A program made the translations under genes and the position numbers. DNA of 64,000 bases. Origin: SIG565 sp964607025. Its GTDB lineage: Bacteria; Bacillota; Clostridia; Oscillospirales; Acutalibacteraceae. The stretch covers positions 1 to 64,000 of the forward strand of contig CAZSIL010000004.1 of NCBI GenBank assembly GCA_964607025.1, read 5' to 3'. The notes below the pieces were generated by a model. The model was not told the origin of the DNA. It searched no databases and was given only the letters and a program-made list of their open reading frames with translations. Shown piece by piece: positions 41,816 to 49,065 of the stretch. Positions within the stretch are counted from its first letter, which is position 1, and the number at the start of each line of letters is the position of its first letter.

Positions 41816-42277
41816 TTAATGATTTTGTTCTTTTATCGCCCTTGCTATATCGCGGTCGGCATCGCGTTTTGCAGCAACCGCGCGTTTATCATAAAGCTTT
41901 TTGCCTTTGCATAGTCCCACCTGCACCTTAACGCGTGAACCCTTAAAATAAAGCGATAGGGGAATTAGCGCTAAACCCTGCTGCTGTACAAGACCACCAA
42001 GGCGAACTATTTCACGTTTGTGCATAAGCAGTTTGCGCGGACGCATTGGGTCCTTATTAAATATATTCCCTTGTTCGTATGGGCTTATGTGCATTTGCTT
42101 TAAAATAAGCTCACCATCATCCACGCTGCACCAAGCATCTTTCAGATTAACGGCTCCACCGCGTATTGACTTTATCTCGGTGCCGAAAAGAGAAATTCCG
42201 GCTTCAAAACTTTCAATAACAAAATATTCGTGGAAGGCTTTTTTATTTGTTGTAATTGTCTTTGTGTTGTCCACCAT
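41816..42277 (-). CDS. smpB: SsrA-binding protein SmpB
   Basis: 153 residues. Motifs HEYFVIESFEAGISLFGTEI, the ISPYEQGNIFNKDPMRPRKL loop and VQVGLCKGKKLYDKR, with a basic tail. It binds tmRNA and delivers it to stalled ribosomes. ssrA follows on the same strand about 76 bases on, so both may share a transcript. Confidence 0.96.
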   Translation of the reverse strand: MVDNTKTITTNKKAFHEYFVIESFEAGISLFGTEIKSIRGGAVNLKDAWCSVDDGELILKQMHISPYEQGNIFNKDPMRPRKLLMHKREIVRLGGLVQQQGLALIPLSLYFKGSRVKVQVGLCKGKKLYDKRAVAAKRDADRDIARAIKEQNH

Positions 42278-42311
42278 TTTTCTCCTTCCTTATATATTAT
42301 GTGGGATTTTG

Positions 42312-42340
42312 AGAATAACACAATTATGTAAAAAAGTCAA
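42312..42340 (-). promoter_or_regulatory. Promoter of smpB
   Basis: Minus strand TTGACT (42335-42340), 17 bp, TATTCT (42312-42317). Confidence 0.75.
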
Positions 42341-42392
42341 GGGGATTCGCTTGACAAAAGTGTGCATAATTTATTGCATTATGCATATATTG

Positions 42393-42406
42393 TGAATAAA
42401 AATGCG
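42393..42406 (+). promoter_or_regulatory. ARG-box-like site 1
   Basis: TGAATAAAAATGCG matches the known arginine-repressor half-site pair TGAATWWWWATTCA at 12 of 14 positions. It lies about 73 bp upstream of a second such site. Confidence 0.4.
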
Positions 42407-42464
42407 TTTTTTAGACAGCAATATGAATATTTTTCACAAAAAATAAAAAAATATGTAAAAAGAC

Positions 42465-42493
42465 TTGAATTTTTATTAATTTAGTGATATAGT
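42465..42493 (+). promoter_or_regulatory. Promoter of ABC transporter with overlapping ARG-box-like site 2
   Basis: TTGAAT (42465-42470), 17 bp, TATAGT (42488-42493). TGAATTTTTATTAA (42466-42479) overlaps the -35 box and matches TGAATWWWWATTCA at 13 of 14 positions, so repression by an ArgR protein is plausible. Confidence 0.6.
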
Positions 42494-42526
42494 ATGTATA
42501 CCAATTTTATTTTAAGGAGAAATATT

Positions 42527-43339
42527 ATGAAAAAGATTTTAGCACTTACATTAGCACTTCTTATGATTATCACTTGTTTTGCTGCTTGCGGCGGAAAGAA
42601 GGATGATAACAAATTAGTTATGGCTACAAACGCGGCATTTCCGCCCTATGAGTTTAAGGATGATGGCGGTAATTTTGCAGGTATTGATGTTGAAATTGCG
42701 GACCTCATTGCTAAGGAACTCGGTCTTGAACTGGAAATCGTAGATATTGATTTCGGTGCAATCATCGCAGGTGTTGAAACAGGCAAATACGATATCGGTA
42801 TGGCTGGTCTTACTGTTACTGATGAGAGAAAAGAAAGTGTCAACTTCACCGATTCTTATGCTAAGGGTATCCAGTCGGTTATTGTAAAATCGGATAGTCC
42901 TTATGCTTCATTTGAGGATTTCTATACAGGTTTTGATGATGCTGGTGATCCGGCAGGGGTTAAGGATGGCATTAAGATTGGTGTTCAACAAGATACAACA
43001 GGCGATATCTATTCATCAGATACACCTAAAAAGTGGGGCTTTGGTGAGGATAAGGTTGAGCGTTACAAGACTGGCGCTGATGCCGTAGAAGCTCTTAAAA
43101 CCGGTAAAGTTACCGCTGTTATTATCGATAATGAGCCTGCAAAATCTTTCGTAAATGCTAACGAAGGTCTTAAAATTCTGGATGGCTCTTATGCAGAAGA
43201 AGATTATGCAATTGCTATCAATAAGGCCGATACAGAATTATTAGAGAAGGTTAATGCAGCACTTAAGAAACTTACCGAGGATGGCTCAATAGCCAAAATT
43301 GTTAACAAGTATATTCCTGCAAATGCAGATGAGCAATAA
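42527..43339 (+). CDS. Amino-acid ABC transporter substrate-binding lipoprotein
   Basis: 270 residues. A signal peptide ends in the lipobox ITCFAAC, so the mature protein is anchored by a lipidated Cys. The family 3 (polar amino acid) signature is AFPPYEFKDDGGNFAGIDVE, with GMAGLTVTDERKESVNF later. ATG 42527 is the start, eleven codons after the first open ATG, which lies in the promoter. ARG-box-like sites hint at arginine or another basic amino acid. Followed by a hairpin that may lower expression of the membrane genes. Confidence 0.9.
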   Translation: MKKILALTLALLMIITCFAACGGKKDDNKLVMATNAAFPPYEFKDDGGNFAGIDVEIADLIAKELGLELEIVDIDFGAIIAGVETGKYDIGMAGLTVTDERKESVNFTDSYAKGIQSVIVKSDSPYASFEDFYTGFDDAGDPAGVKDGIKIGVQQDTTGDIYSSDTPKKWGFGEDKVERYKTGADAVEALKTGKVTAVIIDNEPAKSFVNANEGLKILDGSYAEEDYAIAINKADTELLEKVNAALKKLTEDGSIAKIVNKYIPANADEQ

Positions 43340-43357
43340 TTTAGTTTTAATTAACCG

Positions 43358-43382
43358 AAAGGGCGGTTTATACCGCCCTTTT
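43358..43382 (+). terminator. Intercistronic hairpin in the ABC operon
   Basis: AAAGGGCGG-ttta-CCGCCCTTTT, between binding-protein and permease genes. Likely a partial terminator giving more binding protein than permease. Confidence 0.7.
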
Positions 43383-43407
43383 AAACTGTTTTAAAGGAGC
43401 CTTGATA

Positions 43408-44175
43408 ATGGCAGAATGGTTTGCAAATTTTTATGCTACTGCGCCTAATTGGGTACAGGATTTTTGTGATGATTTTAAGCTTAATTTTATCACAGGAGAT
43501 AAATGGAAGTGGCTTTTGGATGGTCTTAAAATGACATTAATTATCACTTTCTTTTCGGTGCTTCTTGGCATATTAATCGGTGTTGTAATTGCGATAATTC
43601 GAACAACTCATGATAAGAATATCGAAACAATGAAACTGCGTAAGGGCATTGGATATTTTATTATGAAATTTCTCAACGGAATTGCAAATATTTATCTAAC
43701 GGTTATACGCGGCACACCGGTAGTAGTACAACTGCTTATAATGTATTTTATAATTTTCGCCTCATCGAGAAATTCAACGCTAATTGCGATTATTGCATTT
43801 GGAATTAATTCGGGTGCTTATGTTGCCGAAATATTCCGTGGCGGAATAATGTCGGTTGATAATGGTCAGTTTGAAGCGGGGAGAAGTCTTGGATTTAACT
43901 ACATACAAACAATGATATATATAGTGGTGCCACAGATGTTTAAAATCGTGCTTCCAACCCTTTGCAATGAGTTTATAGTATTACTTAAGGAGACATCGGT
44001 TGCAGGTTACGTTGGAATTGCGGATTTAACAAAGGCGGGCGACCTAATCCGCGGTCGTACATTTTCGGCATTTATGCCTCTTATTGCTGTTGCGATTATC
44101 TATCTGATTATAGTTATGTTATTTACTTGGCTTGTTGGTTTGCTTGAGAGGAGGTTGCGTAAGAGTGATCGCTAA
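43408..44175 (+). CDS. Amino-acid ABC transporter permease
   Basis: 255 residues with about five membrane helices and the EAA-type loop GQFEAGRSLGFNYIQTMIYIVVPQ. RGTPVVVQLLIMYF and KETSVAGYVGIADLTKAG are typical of the HisM/GlnP family. ATG 43408 lies eight bases from AAGGAG. The end overlaps the ATPase gene. Confidence 0.92.
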   Translation: MAEWFANFYATAPNWVQDFCDDFKLNFITGDKWKWLLDGLKMTLIITFFSVLLGILIGVVIAIIRTTHDKNIETMKLRKGIGYFIMKFLNGIANIYLTVIRGTPVVVQLLIMYFIIFASSRNSTLIAIIAFGINSGAYVAEIFRGGIMSVDNGQFEAGRSLGFNYIQTMIYIVVPQMFKIVLPTLCNEFIVLLKETSVAGYVGIADLTKAGDLIRGRTFSAFMPLIAVAIIYLIIVMLFTWLVGLLERRLRKSDR

Positions 44176-44905
44176 TGAAACAATTATTAAGGTTGAAAAT
44201 CTTCATAAATCTTTCGGTAAAATTAATGTGCTTAAGGGTATTAATACCGAGATTAAAAAAGGTGAGGTTGTTGTTGTAATTGGTGCATCAGGTTCGGGCA
44301 AATCAACCTTTTTAAGATGTCTCAATCGTCTTGAGGAACCCACAAATGGCACAATATGTTTTAACGGTCAAGATATTACCGATAAAAAAGCAAATATCAA
44401 TCTTCACCGTCAAAAAATGGGTATGGTGTTTCAGCAGTTTAATTTATTCCCTCATATGACTATTTTGAAGAATATGACAAAAGCGCCAACAACATTGTTG
44501 GGTGTATCAAAAAACGATGCCGAGAAAAAAGCAATCGAATTGCTCAAAAGAGTTGGCCTTGAAGATAGGGCTGATGCCTATCCGTCGCAACTTTCGGGCG
44601 GACAAAAACAGCGTGTTGCAATAGTCAGAGCGCTTGCTATGAATCCTGATGTAATGTTGTTTGATGAACCAACCAGTGCGCTTGATCCCGAAATGGTAGG
44701 CGAAGTTTTAGAGGTTATGAAGGATTTAGCACGTGATGGTATGACAATGGTTGTTGTAACTCACGAGATGGGCTTTGCAAGGGAGGTTGCCGATAGGGTG
44801 CTGTTTATTGATGACGGCATTATTATGGAAGAGGCACCGCCTAAAGAGTTTTTCGAAAATCCAAAATGCGACCGCCTTAAAGATTTCTTGTCAAAAGTAT
44901 TATAA
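44165..44905 (+). CDS. Amino-acid ABC transporter ATP-binding protein
   Basis: 246 residues. Walker A GASGSGKSTFLRCLNRLEEP, Q loop FQQFNLFPHMT, signature LSGGQKQRVAIVRAL, Walker B VMLFDEPTSALDPE, H loop VVTHEMGFA: a complete GlnQ/HisP-type ATPase. GTG 44165 follows AGGAGG and overlaps the permease end. Upstream in-frame codons lie inside the permease. Confidence 0.93.
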   Translation: MIANETIIKVENLHKSFGKINVLKGINTEIKKGEVVVVIGASGSGKSTFLRCLNRLEEPTNGTICFNGQDITDKKANINLHRQKMGMVFQQFNLFPHMTILKNMTKAPTTLLGVSKNDAEKKAIELLKRVGLEDRADAYPSQLSGGQKQRVAIVRALAMNPDVMLFDEPTSALDPEMVGEVLEVMKDLARDGMTMVVVTHEMGFAREVADRVLFIDDGIIMEEAPPKEFFENPKCDRLKDFLSKVL

Positions 44906-44908
44906 CGT

Positions 44909-44941
44909 AAAAACAACCGTCGTAATGACGGTTGTTTTTTT
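44909..44941 (+). terminator. Terminator of the ABC operon
   Basis: AAAACAACCGTC-gtaat-GACGGTTGTTTTTTT. Confidence 0.88.
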
Positions 44942-44950
44942 GTGTTCCAA

Positions 44951-45073
44951 TTATCGATTGTAGTTATCGTTCTTTTTGTTTTGGTCGTTCTGCTTGTTTT
45001 TGTTCTGGTTCTGCTGATTGTTTTTATTTTGGTCGTTTTTGTTCTGATTGTTTTTGTTTTGATTGTTATCCAT
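44951..45073 (-). CDS. Small Asn/Gln/Lys-rich protein (40 residues)
   Basis: A short ORF with an excellent ribosome site, GGAGGTGAT, seven bases before ATG 45073. The product begins MDNNQNKNNQNKNDQNKNNQ and continues with the same few residues to ...NDNYNR. Over half of the residues are Asn or Gln, with Lys and Asp, so it should be disordered and very hydrophilic. It lies downstream of tatD on the same strand. Its composition recalls small spore-associated proteins of Clostridia, but I have no proof of that. Confidence 0.7.
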   Translation of the reverse strand: MDNNQNKNNQNKNDQNKNNQQNQNKNKQNDQNKKNDNYNR

Positions 45074-45134
45074 TGAAAATCACCTCCGATTTCGCTATTA
45101 TTGTTAGCAAAATAGGAGGCGATTATTCGGTCTA

Positions 45135-45902
45135 TCAAATGCCAAAAAGTGTTTTAACATTTTTTGTTGTAACCGTTAAAACTTCATCGGTTGTTGTATT
45201 TTTGATTTCGGCGATTTTTTCGGCAACAAACTTTATATATGCCGAGTTATTTGCTTTGCCACGGTGCGGTTCGGGGGCTAAATAAGGCGCATCGGTTTCG
45301 AGTAAAATGCGAGTGAGTGGTATTTCCTTTACAATTTCTGTAAGTTTTTTTGAATTTTTAAAGGTAATAACTCCGCCCACGCCGATATATAACCCGAGTT
45401 TTATTACTTCACGCGCCATTTCAATACTACCAGAAAAACAGTGCAGAACACCTTTTGGTTTATGCTTTTTCAATATTTCAAGCGTATCGCCGTGTGCTTC
45501 TCGGTCGTGAATAATTACGGGTAAATCAAGTTCTTTTGCTAAAACAAGTTGTTTTTCAAAAAACTCTATTTGTTTGTTTTTATGGGTGGTATCCCAATAA
45601 TAATCAAGACCAATTTCTCCAATGGCAACCGTTTTATCATTTTTTGCAAGTTCGGTCAACTTATCTTTTTCAAAAATTGCAGTATCGTTAATGCTTTCGG
45701 GGTGATAACCGATAGCCGCGTAAACAAAGGGGTATTTTTGCGACAATTCGAGCGAAAAACAAGATGTTGAAATATTCGTTCCGCAGTTTATAATGCCGCA
45801 GACGTTATTTTCGGGCATTTTGGACAGTATTTCATCGCGGGTATCGTCAAATCGGTTATCGTCATAATGAGCGTGTGAATCAAAAATATATGCGCTTTTC
45901 AT
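45135..45902 (-). CDS. TatD-family metal-dependent DNase
   Basis: 255 residues. FDSHAHYDDNRF (His-x-His), AIGEIGLDYYWD (metal Glu), VIIHDREAH, VLHCFSGS and LLETDAPYLAPEPHRG match the YabD/TatD subgroup. These are single-strand or 3' exonucleases linked to repair. ATG overlaps the metG stop (TAATG), and metG-tatD is a common pair. Confidence 0.93.
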   Translation of the reverse strand: MKSAYIFDSHAHYDDNRFDDTRDEILSKMPENNVCGIINCGTNISTSCFSLELSQKYPFVYAAIGYHPESINDTAIFEKDKLTELAKNDKTVAIGEIGLDYYWDTTHKNKQIEFFEKQLVLAKELDLPVIIHDREAHGDTLEILKKHKPKGVLHCFSGSIEMAREVIKLGLYIGVGGVITFKNSKKLTEIVKEIPLTRILLETDAPYLAPEPHRGKANNSAYIKFVAEKIAEIKNTTTDEVLTVTTKNVKTLFGI

Positions 45903-47815
45903 TATCTTATTTTGCTTCCTGCCGGTATATCGTCAACGAATATAACCTTTGCCGCATCAGCTGTGTCAGCCGCTAAAATCATACCGTTTGATTCAACGCC
46001 GCAAAGCTTTGCGGGTTTTAAATTTGCAACGATAATAACTGTGCGACCGATTAATTCCTCGGGTTTGTACCAAAGCGCGATACCTGATGCTACGGTTCGG
46101 GGTGTGTCACTACCGTCATCAAGCGTTAATTTTAGCAGTTTCTTTGCCTTTGGTATTGGCTCACAAGCTGTGATTTTGGCGGTAAGCAGTTCAACCTTTG
46201 CAAAATCATCAATGGAAATTTGTTTCATTGTAACTACGTTTGCATTTTCTTCCTTTGCTTTGTTTTCGGCTGCAATTTCATCAAGAGTTTTTTGCAAATC
46301 AATTCTTGCAAAAAGGGCGGTGGCTTCATTAACCGAATATTCTTTAACGGCAAACATTTCGGCAGTGCGGTTATCACTGTTTAACTGATTTAAAATTTTC
46401 TCGCAACTATCGGGTATAAATGGTGTTAGCATAATTGCTAAAATTCTTATTGATTCAAGCAAATTGTAAAGCACTTTATTAAGTCGCGGTTTATTCGCTT
46501 CATCTTTAGCCAGTGCCCAGGGGGTAGTTTCATCGATATATTTGTTGCAACGCTTTGCAAAATTCATTATGAGTTCTGCAGCATCGGCATTATGATATGA
46601 GTCCATAAGAGAGTAGTATTTACTCAGCGTTTCATTAGCAGTTTTAATTAAATCATTATCAAACTCATCGTTTTCCGTATCACTTTTTGCAACCTTGCCG
46701 CCAAAGTACTTATTAGTCATTGCAATACTACGGTTTACAAGATTACCGAGAGTGTTTGCAAGGTCGGAATTAAAGCGATTTATAAAGGTTTCGTAGGTTA
46801 TGGTGCCATCGTTGGCATAAGGGATTTCGGACAATAAATAGTATCTCACTGCATCCACACCGAAACGTTTTACTAAATCATCGGCATAAAGTACATTGCC
46901 CTTAGATTTACTCATTTTATCATCGCCCGATAATACCCACGGGTGCCCGAGAACTTGTTTCGGAAGCGGAAGACCCAAAGCCATAAGGATAATCGGCCAG
47001 TAAATTGTATGGAAACGAACAATATCTTTACCGATAACGTGCAAATCGGCGGGCCAGTTTTTATTAAAGAATTCACTGCTTCCGTCGGGGTTATAACCGA
47101 TGCCTGTGATATAGTTTGAGAGAGCATCTATCCATACGTAGATTATGTGCTTATCATCAAAATCTATCGGTATGCCCCATTTGAAAGAAGAACGTGAAAC
47201 ACAAAGGTCAGAAAGACCGGGCTTTAAGAAATTGTTTATCATCTCGTTCTTTCGTGATTCGGGCTTTATGAAATCTGGGTTTTGCTCATAGTATTCTAAG
47301 AGCTTATCCTGATATTTGCCGAGCTTTAAAAAATAAGCTTCTTCCTTTGAATCGGTAACGTCTCGACCGCAGTCAGGACACTTGCCGTCAATAAGTTGCG
47401 AAGGGGTAAAGAAAGATTCACAAGGCACACAGTATTTGCCTTCATAATGACCTTTGTAAATGTCCCCCTGCTCATATAATTTCTTAAAAATCTTTTTAAC
47501 CGCATCGACGTGATCATCATCTGTGGTGCGGATAAATTTATCGTAGGTTGTGTTAAGGCAGTCCCAAACTTCACGTATTTCGGCAGATATGCCGTCAACG
47601 TATTCTTTAGGGGATATCCCCGCCGCCGTGGCGCAGTCCTCAATCTTCTGCCCATGTTCGTCCGAACCCGTCATAAAATATACATCATAACCCATCATTC
47701 TCTTATATCGCGCAATCATATCGGCAAGAACGATGTCGTAAGAGTTACCAATGTGCGGCTTACGAGAGGTATAAGCAATAGCGGTTGTGATGTAGAATTT
47801 TTTATTTTCAGCCAT
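45902..47815 (-). CDS. metG: Methionine--tRNA ligase
   Basis: 637 residues. The class I HIGH site is HIGN (KPHIGNSYD), the second site KMSKSKG. A zinc knuckle CVPCE...CPDC lies in between. The C terminus (about 535-637) is an EMAP-II-like tRNA-binding domain (FAKVELLTAKITACEPIPKA). AAGGAG precedes ATG 47815. The enzyme charges tRNA-Met. The tRNA-binding domain is also found as a separate protein in other species. Confidence 0.95.
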   Translation of the reverse strand: MAENKKFYITTAIAYTSRKPHIGNSYDIVLADMIARYKRMMGYDVYFMTGSDEHGQKIEDCATAAGISPKEYVDGISAEIREVWDCLNTTYDKFIRTTDDDHVDAVKKIFKKLYEQGDIYKGHYEGKYCVPCESFFTPSQLIDGKCPDCGRDVTDSKEEAYFLKLGKYQDKLLEYYEQNPDFIKPESRKNEMINNFLKPGLSDLCVSRSSFKWGIPIDFDDKHIIYVWIDALSNYITGIGYNPDGSSEFFNKNWPADLHVIGKDIVRFHTIYWPIILMALGLPLPKQVLGHPWVLSGDDKMSKSKGNVLYADDLVKRFGVDAVRYYLLSEIPYANDGTITYETFINRFNSDLANTLGNLVNRSIAMTNKYFGGKVAKSDTENDEFDNDLIKTANETLSKYYSLMDSYHNADAAELIMNFAKRCNKYIDETTPWALAKDEANKPRLNKVLYNLLESIRILAIMLTPFIPDSCEKILNQLNSDNRTAEMFAVKEYSVNEATALFARIDLQKTLDEIAAENKAKEENANVVTMKQISIDDFAKVELLTAKITACEPIPKAKKLLKLTLDDGSDTPRTVASGIALWYKPEELIGRTVIIVANLKPAKLCGVESNGMILAADTADAAKVIFVDDIPAGSKIR

Positions 47816-47816
47816 T

Positions 47817-49043
47817 TTAATTCTCCTTTTGAATTAAATTACTTTTTTGTTTTTTAAAGCTAACGTTAAAAATGTCTTTAATCTTTTGCTCATCTGCACC
47901 GATACCGCCCATAATAATGCAGTATAACAGAGCAGTTTGGACCCAAAGCATAGTCATATCGATAATTGAGTGTATCAAAATCGCAGCGGTTAGCGAGAAA
48001 ATAAGTGTTGTTATGTGGCTTTTTCTGAGCAAGTTTTTGCAAAGCACCACGCGGTAAAATAAAATAAATATCATTACAAAAAGTATTAGGGACCCGATAA
48101 TACCGAAACTAAGTAACGGCTCTAAAAATATATTGTGAGCGTGGGTTGTCTGAAAAGCCGATGGGTCCGCTAAACTTAACTGGTAATAGGTAAAAAATCC
48201 CCTGCCGAAAAGCGGCGTTTTCTTTATGGCTTTTATCGTAAAATCCCATATAAGCATACGGTTAGAAAAAGTGTCGGAGGCATACATTATTCTTGGCAGG
48301 AATTTTTCGAAAATATCAGGTGCCGTATATAAAAGAACCGCCGCAAATGCCACCATAATCAAGAGAATACTGAGTAGCTGATGGCGTCGTGCCAGTAATA
48401 GCAAAATTGAGAGACCAACAAGCACCTCAATCCATGCGAACATACTTTCAGTAAGAAAGACTGTTACTGCCGCCAATATTGCAATAGCATAGTAATATTT
48501 TTTATCATTACGCTTTACAACAACCTTGTAAGCGCAAACAAGAATTACTGCTGCCATAATTGAACCAAGATAGTTAGGATGGAAATAAAATGAAGAATAG
48601 TAGTTGTTAAAGAAATCTCCGCAACAACGGTGATAATTGGCGTTTATATATATTATTTTTTCCAAAATAACTACTGCACTTGCAAAAACAGAGCATACAC
48701 ACGTAAGGTCAAGGGCTTTTTCAAAAAGCTCGGTTGTCATTATAGTACGCAGGTAAAAACTAAATATAAATATAAAAAAGAAAAGTAATGAGCAGAAAAA
48801 ACCCAAAATGTTTTTGTAGCAAACAGCGGTTATAAGTGTAACTGCTGAAAAAACAGGTACAAGCCATGAGCCGAGATGCGAAAAAACGGTCTTTTTAATA
48901 TCTGTTTTAAACAAGACGTAAGCGCTTAAATATACAACGGTTATAATTGTTAAATAGTAGGGTAAAAATATGCTAACAACCGAAAGAAAAACCACGTTTT
49001 CGTCAATAGATAAATCGGCACGTCTTAAAATTTTGTTACTCAT
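47817..49043 (-). CDS. O-antigen ligase / Wzy-like membrane protein
   Basis: 408 residues, about ten to twelve helices. A large extracytoplasmic loop near residues 240-290 contains the Wzy_C-type motif (LIWDFTIKAIKKTPLFGRGF, then TTHAHNIFLEPLLSFGIIG). In this family such proteins join or polymerise surface glycans. With no sugar-nucleotide genes adjacent its polymer is unknown. It sits two bases before metG. Confidence 0.8.
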   Translation of the reverse strand: MSNKILRRADLSIDENVVFLSVVSIFLPYYLTIITVVYLSAYVLFKTDIKKTVFSHLGSWLVPVFSAVTLITAVCYKNILGFFCSLLFFFIFIFSFYLRTIMTTELFEKALDLTCVCSVFASAVVILEKIIYINANYHRCCGDFFNNYYSSFYFHPNYLGSIMAAVILVCAYKVVVKRNDKKYYYAIAILAAVTVFLTESMFAWIEVLVGLSILLLLARRHQLLSILLIMVAFAAVLLYTAPDIFEKFLPRIMYASDTFSNRMLIWDFTIKAIKKTPLFGRGFFTYYQLSLADPSAFQTTHAHNIFLEPLLSFGIIGSLILFVMIFILFYRVVLCKNLLRKSHITTLIFSLTAAILIHSIIDMTMLWVQTALLYCIIMGGIGADEQKIKDIFNVSFKKQKSNLIQKEN

Positions 49044-49065
49044 ACATACACTCCGATTTTCAAAA

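Noticed and set aside
44132..44164. Earlier start of the ABC ATPase gene
   Set aside because: It lies inside the permease gene without a ribosome site, while GTG 44165 has AGGAGG ten bases upstream.
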